From Owenia fusiformis (taxonomy: Eukaryota > Annelida > Polychaeta > Sabellida > Oweniidae): a stretch of DNA of 64,000 nt. The position numbers were made by a program, and so were the translations under genes. Shown piece by piece: positions 60,328-64,000 of the stretch (the first letter of the stretch is position 1; every line of letters starts with the position of its first letter). The DNA lies in assembly GCA_903813345.2 (NCBI GenBank), contig CAIIXF020000001.1, positions 37,725,366 to 37,789,365 of the forward strand. The letters are read 5' to 3'. The notes under the pieces were generated by a model. That model did not search any database and was not told the DNA's origin. It saw only the letters and a list, made by a program, of their open reading frames with translations.

Positions 60328-60580
60328 CACTAGCGGATCCAGGGGAGGGATGCCCCCCCCCGTAGGTGGGCCCAGAAAAATGTTTGGGCCCTAAAAAATG
60401 TTTAGGTCCAAATATTTTGTAGGGCCTCAATTGGTGGGCCTTATTGGGTATTACTTGGCCTTTTTAGACCATTTAGGCCTAATTATCGAGAAAGGGGCCC
60501 ACAATTCACGCAAGCATAATCTTTTTGATAAAGTTTAAATTTGCCCCCCACCCCCCTGTTAGCTTCTGGATCCGCCAGTG
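60328..60580. mobile_element. GC-rich MITE family, copy 3, complete
   Basis: Both ends are present: CACTAGCGGATCCAGGGG and the inverse CTTCTGGATCCGCCAGTG. The interior is the usual GGGCCC-rich sequence with C runs near each end. Confidence 0.78.
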
Positions 60581-62250
60581 TAATATGCATAGATAGCTGC
60601 AGAATATGCATAGGCAGCTACTTGACATAATCATATATGTACTTAAATGGTGTGCAACCATCTTGATTTATTTTATCTTTAGTTTACATAAAAAAGAAAA
60701 GTAGCCAGCCGAGAATACAATGCTACATACATCTGGGTCGGATGGATCCATTTCACTGTTTTTTGGTGATTCAATATAACGCCATACATTGAGGCCTTGA
60801 ATGATGTAAACTTGCTATAAACAATTAGCTATAGGTTATAGAATAATTGTTAGTTCTATCTGCTCATTATATGGATGTATATATTGCTAAAGCTATCATA
60901 AGGTGGCCTATTCCTGATGTATATAATGGTAATCTATATTTTGTTAAGTTTCTCACGTTGTTTACTAAGCAAGTTAATGTAACATTAAGAATATATATAG
61001 TTGCACGTTATTTAAAATATTTATTCATATCATGTAAAAATGTACATATGTTCTTAAATCCCTTTCATCACCAAGCGATATATAACTAATTAATTATAGT
61101 TTAGACTGTATTTTTGTATGCCCGCGGTGCTAGTGAATTGCGAAATATTTTCCTGCGTTTTCTCCCCAGGTATCACTAAAGAAAACAAAGAGCCCTGCAG
61201 TGCAAATTGCATGCTCAAGTGTTATCAATACAAATAGTTCATCCAAGCGCATTTACACTCGCATTTCATAATTATTATGAAAGACGTCATGGTTTATTGC
61301 GATCGACCTCCTGTGGTGCACTAGCAACTAGACGACCCTGTTGACACATGCGGTTCGCCGATAAGATTCACCCAACGTAATAAGCGGCGTAAGTGTGCTT
61401 GAATAGGCAATTTTTGTTGAAAACGTGTGAGCATGTAATTTGCAACGCAGGGGGTCATTGTTCTTTTCTTGATACCTACTGTACGTATTGGGAAAACTCG
61501 TTAAATATTATGCAATACACTTGCGCCGCGGGCAGTTCAAAAACGCAGTCTTAAAGTTTCTACAGCAAACTATTCAAAAATTCAATACAATTTCTATGTA
61601 CTACTTCTACTTTATCATTTGAGTAAAAACAGAAAATGGAACGACAAATTGTATTATTATATCCGGTTGGTAAAAAACCAATAAAATATGCATTATATGA
61701 TTTGTCTTTGAGACAGAAATGAATAAAAAATGTTTTCACATAAATATGCAAAAGTTATATTTAATTTGTTTTGTATGTGGATGTTCGCATTACAAGTTTC
61801 AGCCTATGATCAGAGGTTCAATGCCTGAAACAACACAAATGAGATTTAGCGATATCGGGTTACGTGCACTCACTAATGTTTGTATAATGTTTGGATATAT
61901 AATTGTTTTTATATATCCGTCGCCTTTCATATTGAACACCTTGATAACTTACTGATTTTAGAATTTCATTTGATAAAGCGGTTGTGGGAGAGGTCATATT
62001 AAGTATCAGACAAATAATTAGAGTGTCCCATCATAGTTCATACTTATCTATAATGACCCTGGTTTTGACTTTTCATACATGTAAGTACTAAGGCTGTCAT
62101 TCACACACGACAAAACACAAATAAAACATTTGTTAAAAGTGTATTGTTACCTGCAAATTAATTCTTGAAATAACCGATAAGAATGTCTTTGAGGGGTCAC
62201 AAAGTACATCGCATCACATTCAGTTTCTCGTAGGATTCTCAACAAGGACC
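60581..62250. other. Intergenic region before the CUB gene
   Basis: AT-rich and nothing recognised. The CUB gene promoter should be in its 3' part. Confidence 0.4.
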
Positions 62251-63798
62251 ATGATTTTCAATACATTAATTATATTTACCTTAATGATTTATTTTCAAGG
62301 TAAGCAACATTTTGTTTTAACATCGATAGCCAGTGGTTGATAATGGTTAATTATAATCTGATATTGAATCAACTATTTTATGTTACATTTTACATTCCTT
62401 GGCAAGGAAGACAAGTACTTATTGAAAAATTGCGTGGCAGTAAAATGTCAAAATCTGTATCTATGGGCATTATCCTTTATTCATTATTGTTAATTAAAGT
62501 TGGTCACTTAAATAATAGACTGTTTGATTACATTGAATCTTCAGTTCAAAATTGAAACATATACTCATTTTTGAAGGTCAAAGGTCATCTAGAAAACGAA
62601 AGATTACGTCTTTAAAATCCATTTTATAGAAAACTTACTCATTTCAGCATTTTTCAAATTAAAAATCCTAGACCTTTTTGTGAAAGCATTATTTAGTCAA
62701 ATTCATATTGTTATATTAGTTATATCCTTATTCCTGAAATGTCCCGCTTTCTAATGGTATATGAAACCATGGAAAAGCAGCGCCATTCTTTTGACTCCCG
62801 ATTTCTCAACTGATAAGTGCTTTGGTGCGTTCAATGTAGATCACCCGAAAATGTATAAATATATTTTAGAGTCATCATGTCAAAACTGCCATTTCAAAAC
62901 TGATCCATCGACGGATAAAGGTCACTACGAATCGCCTGGCTTTCCTAACAATTATGCTAAAGGTGGCGTTTGCTCCTGGAAAATCAGCGCGCCATCTGGT
63001 GCTGGTCAAGACAACAAGAGGATCAAGATTACAATAAATAAGTTAGACATCAAAAAAGGAGATGAGGTGATAATATGGGATGGCCCATCCTGCGATGACG
63101 ATGACATACTCCCGTCTATTTCACTGAAGGAATATTCAAAAAGTATTCCTGGGACAGACATTGTATTTAGCATGGAGTTTGATGTTTGTGTGGAGTTAAA
63201 ACGACCCTCCTCTTCTGACCGAGCGGCAGGAATATCATTTGATTGGGAGAGTATGTTCTTAAATATAGATACTACCCGTTTGAAATCGTGATTCCAACGA
63301 CCTTTTCAAATTCTATTTCAATGTCGAGTATCAATATTTTGACTTTTCATCTATTGTTCTATTGTATTTCATCTATTGTATTGTTGATTAACTAATGCGA
63401 AAATCAAAATAGTTCATCTTGTTAATTTATAGCAATTCCTGGTTGTGGAGGTACTGTCTCAAAAACCACAGATATCTTGACTCCAAGATATCCTACATTT
63501 CCGTATGTACCAGAGCTCGAACCTTGTGATTGGTCATTCAAAATGGGAACAGGACAGAAAATGCTGTTCGAATTTCAAGAATTTAAGCTGAGGGGGCCTA
63601 GTTTATTCATTGATTGTGACATTGATTGGATGATTTTGAAAGGAATAGATGGATTCCAAAATAATCAAAAGTTATGTGGAGAAAGGAAAAATCTTGGGCC
63701 GTATAAAAGCACAGGCAATACAGCAGAGATGATTTTCAGAAGTCAATTAGATCTTATTGACCTTATTCCCAAAAAAGGATTTTGGATACGTGTTACAA
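62251..63798 (+). CDS. Secreted multi-CUB-domain protein, 5' part (continues past window end)
   Basis: Exons: 62251-62299, 62870-63250, 63433-63798. Exon 1 starts at an ATG and encodes a 16-residue hydrophobic signal peptide ending in YFQ, with donor GTAAGC. Exons 2 and 3 each encode one CUB domain and are bounded by phase-1 introns at both ends, the usual arrangement for shuffled extracellular modules. CUB1 has the typical YESPGFPNNYAKGGVCSW start and an acidic DEVIIWDGPSCDD turn. CUB2 starts GCGGTVSK with TPRYPTFPY and EPCDWSF. The last exon ends in a GTAAGA donor with no stop, so the protein continues beyond the window. CUB proteins include proteases, receptors and adhesion molecules, and nothing visible decides which this is. 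The frame around exon 2 is open upstream to 62761, so a longer exon 2 is possible. The acceptor before 62870 was preferred for its pyrimidine tract and phase. Confidence 0.75.
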
Positions 63799-64000
63799 GT
63801 AAGATACATTTCTTTTGAATGGAATTTCCTCAAAATTATAATACATATTACAATGTTTTTGTAATCACCTATTGTAGTATCAAAATACTACAATAGTCTC
63901 AAGGTCAAAAAAAGTTTAAAATGTGGTAACGTACATCTACTAGTTTATGACTGTTCCACACATGGATGACAGATAGTTTCCAATAGCTCATCATGTTTAC

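Overview
This is a eukaryotic, AT-rich, intron- and transposon-dense genomic window. GT-AG introns, phase-consistent exons, CARD-caspases, secreted or GPI-anchored Ly6-type proteins, CUB modules, mariner elements and LINEs all point to an invertebrate animal, probably marine. The sequence alone does not settle the phylum (mollusc, other lophotrochozoan, or invertebrate deuterostome). I recognised no prokaryotic features, rRNA or tRNA.

Five protein-coding genes can be supported, all on the plus strand. (1) A CARD-caspase at 110-17306 has eight exons and 482 aa, with His/Cys catalytic residues and a QACQG active site. (2) A tandem paralogue at 21230-25225 has eight exons with the same intron phases and 505 aa. 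Its active-site pentapeptide is QTCKL and its SWR substrate-pocket motif is SFS, so it looks like a pseudo-caspase or one with altered specificity. (3) A ten-cysteine Ly6/uPAR (quiver-like) GPI-anchor candidate lies at 28120-30993. (4) A second ten-cysteine Ly6 gene with the same exon phases has its main exons at 57727-57885 and 59086-59474 and a probable upstream exon at 53972-54022. (5) The 5' part of a multi-CUB secreted protein starts at 62251 and runs off the window end.

Most of the rest is mobile or repeated DNA. Intron 3 of caspase 1 is about 13.5 kb, against 79 bp in caspase 2. It holds a mariner element nested in an older inverted repeat, a 5'-truncated LINE, two foldback-type elements (7.87-9.04 kb and 9.89-13.98 kb) and several hairpins. 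Between the first Ly6 gene and the second lie a GC-rich MITE family, a 4.3 kb nested palindrome carrying both arms of a decayed transposon gene (33.1-37.4 kb), a roughly 78-bp-monomer satellite (43.8-46.2 kb) and another mariner (51.7-52.7 kb). The introns of the second Ly6 gene contain at least three further TA-flanked inverted-repeat elements, one ending about 20 bp from a splice acceptor.

The caspases would act in cytosolic cell-death or innate-immune signalling through CARD-CARD contacts. The catalytically intact and degenerate pair resembles the active/regulatory pairing known for caspase-8 and cFLIP, but that is an inference. The Ly6 and CUB proteins are extracellular or surface proteins with no evident functional link to the caspases.
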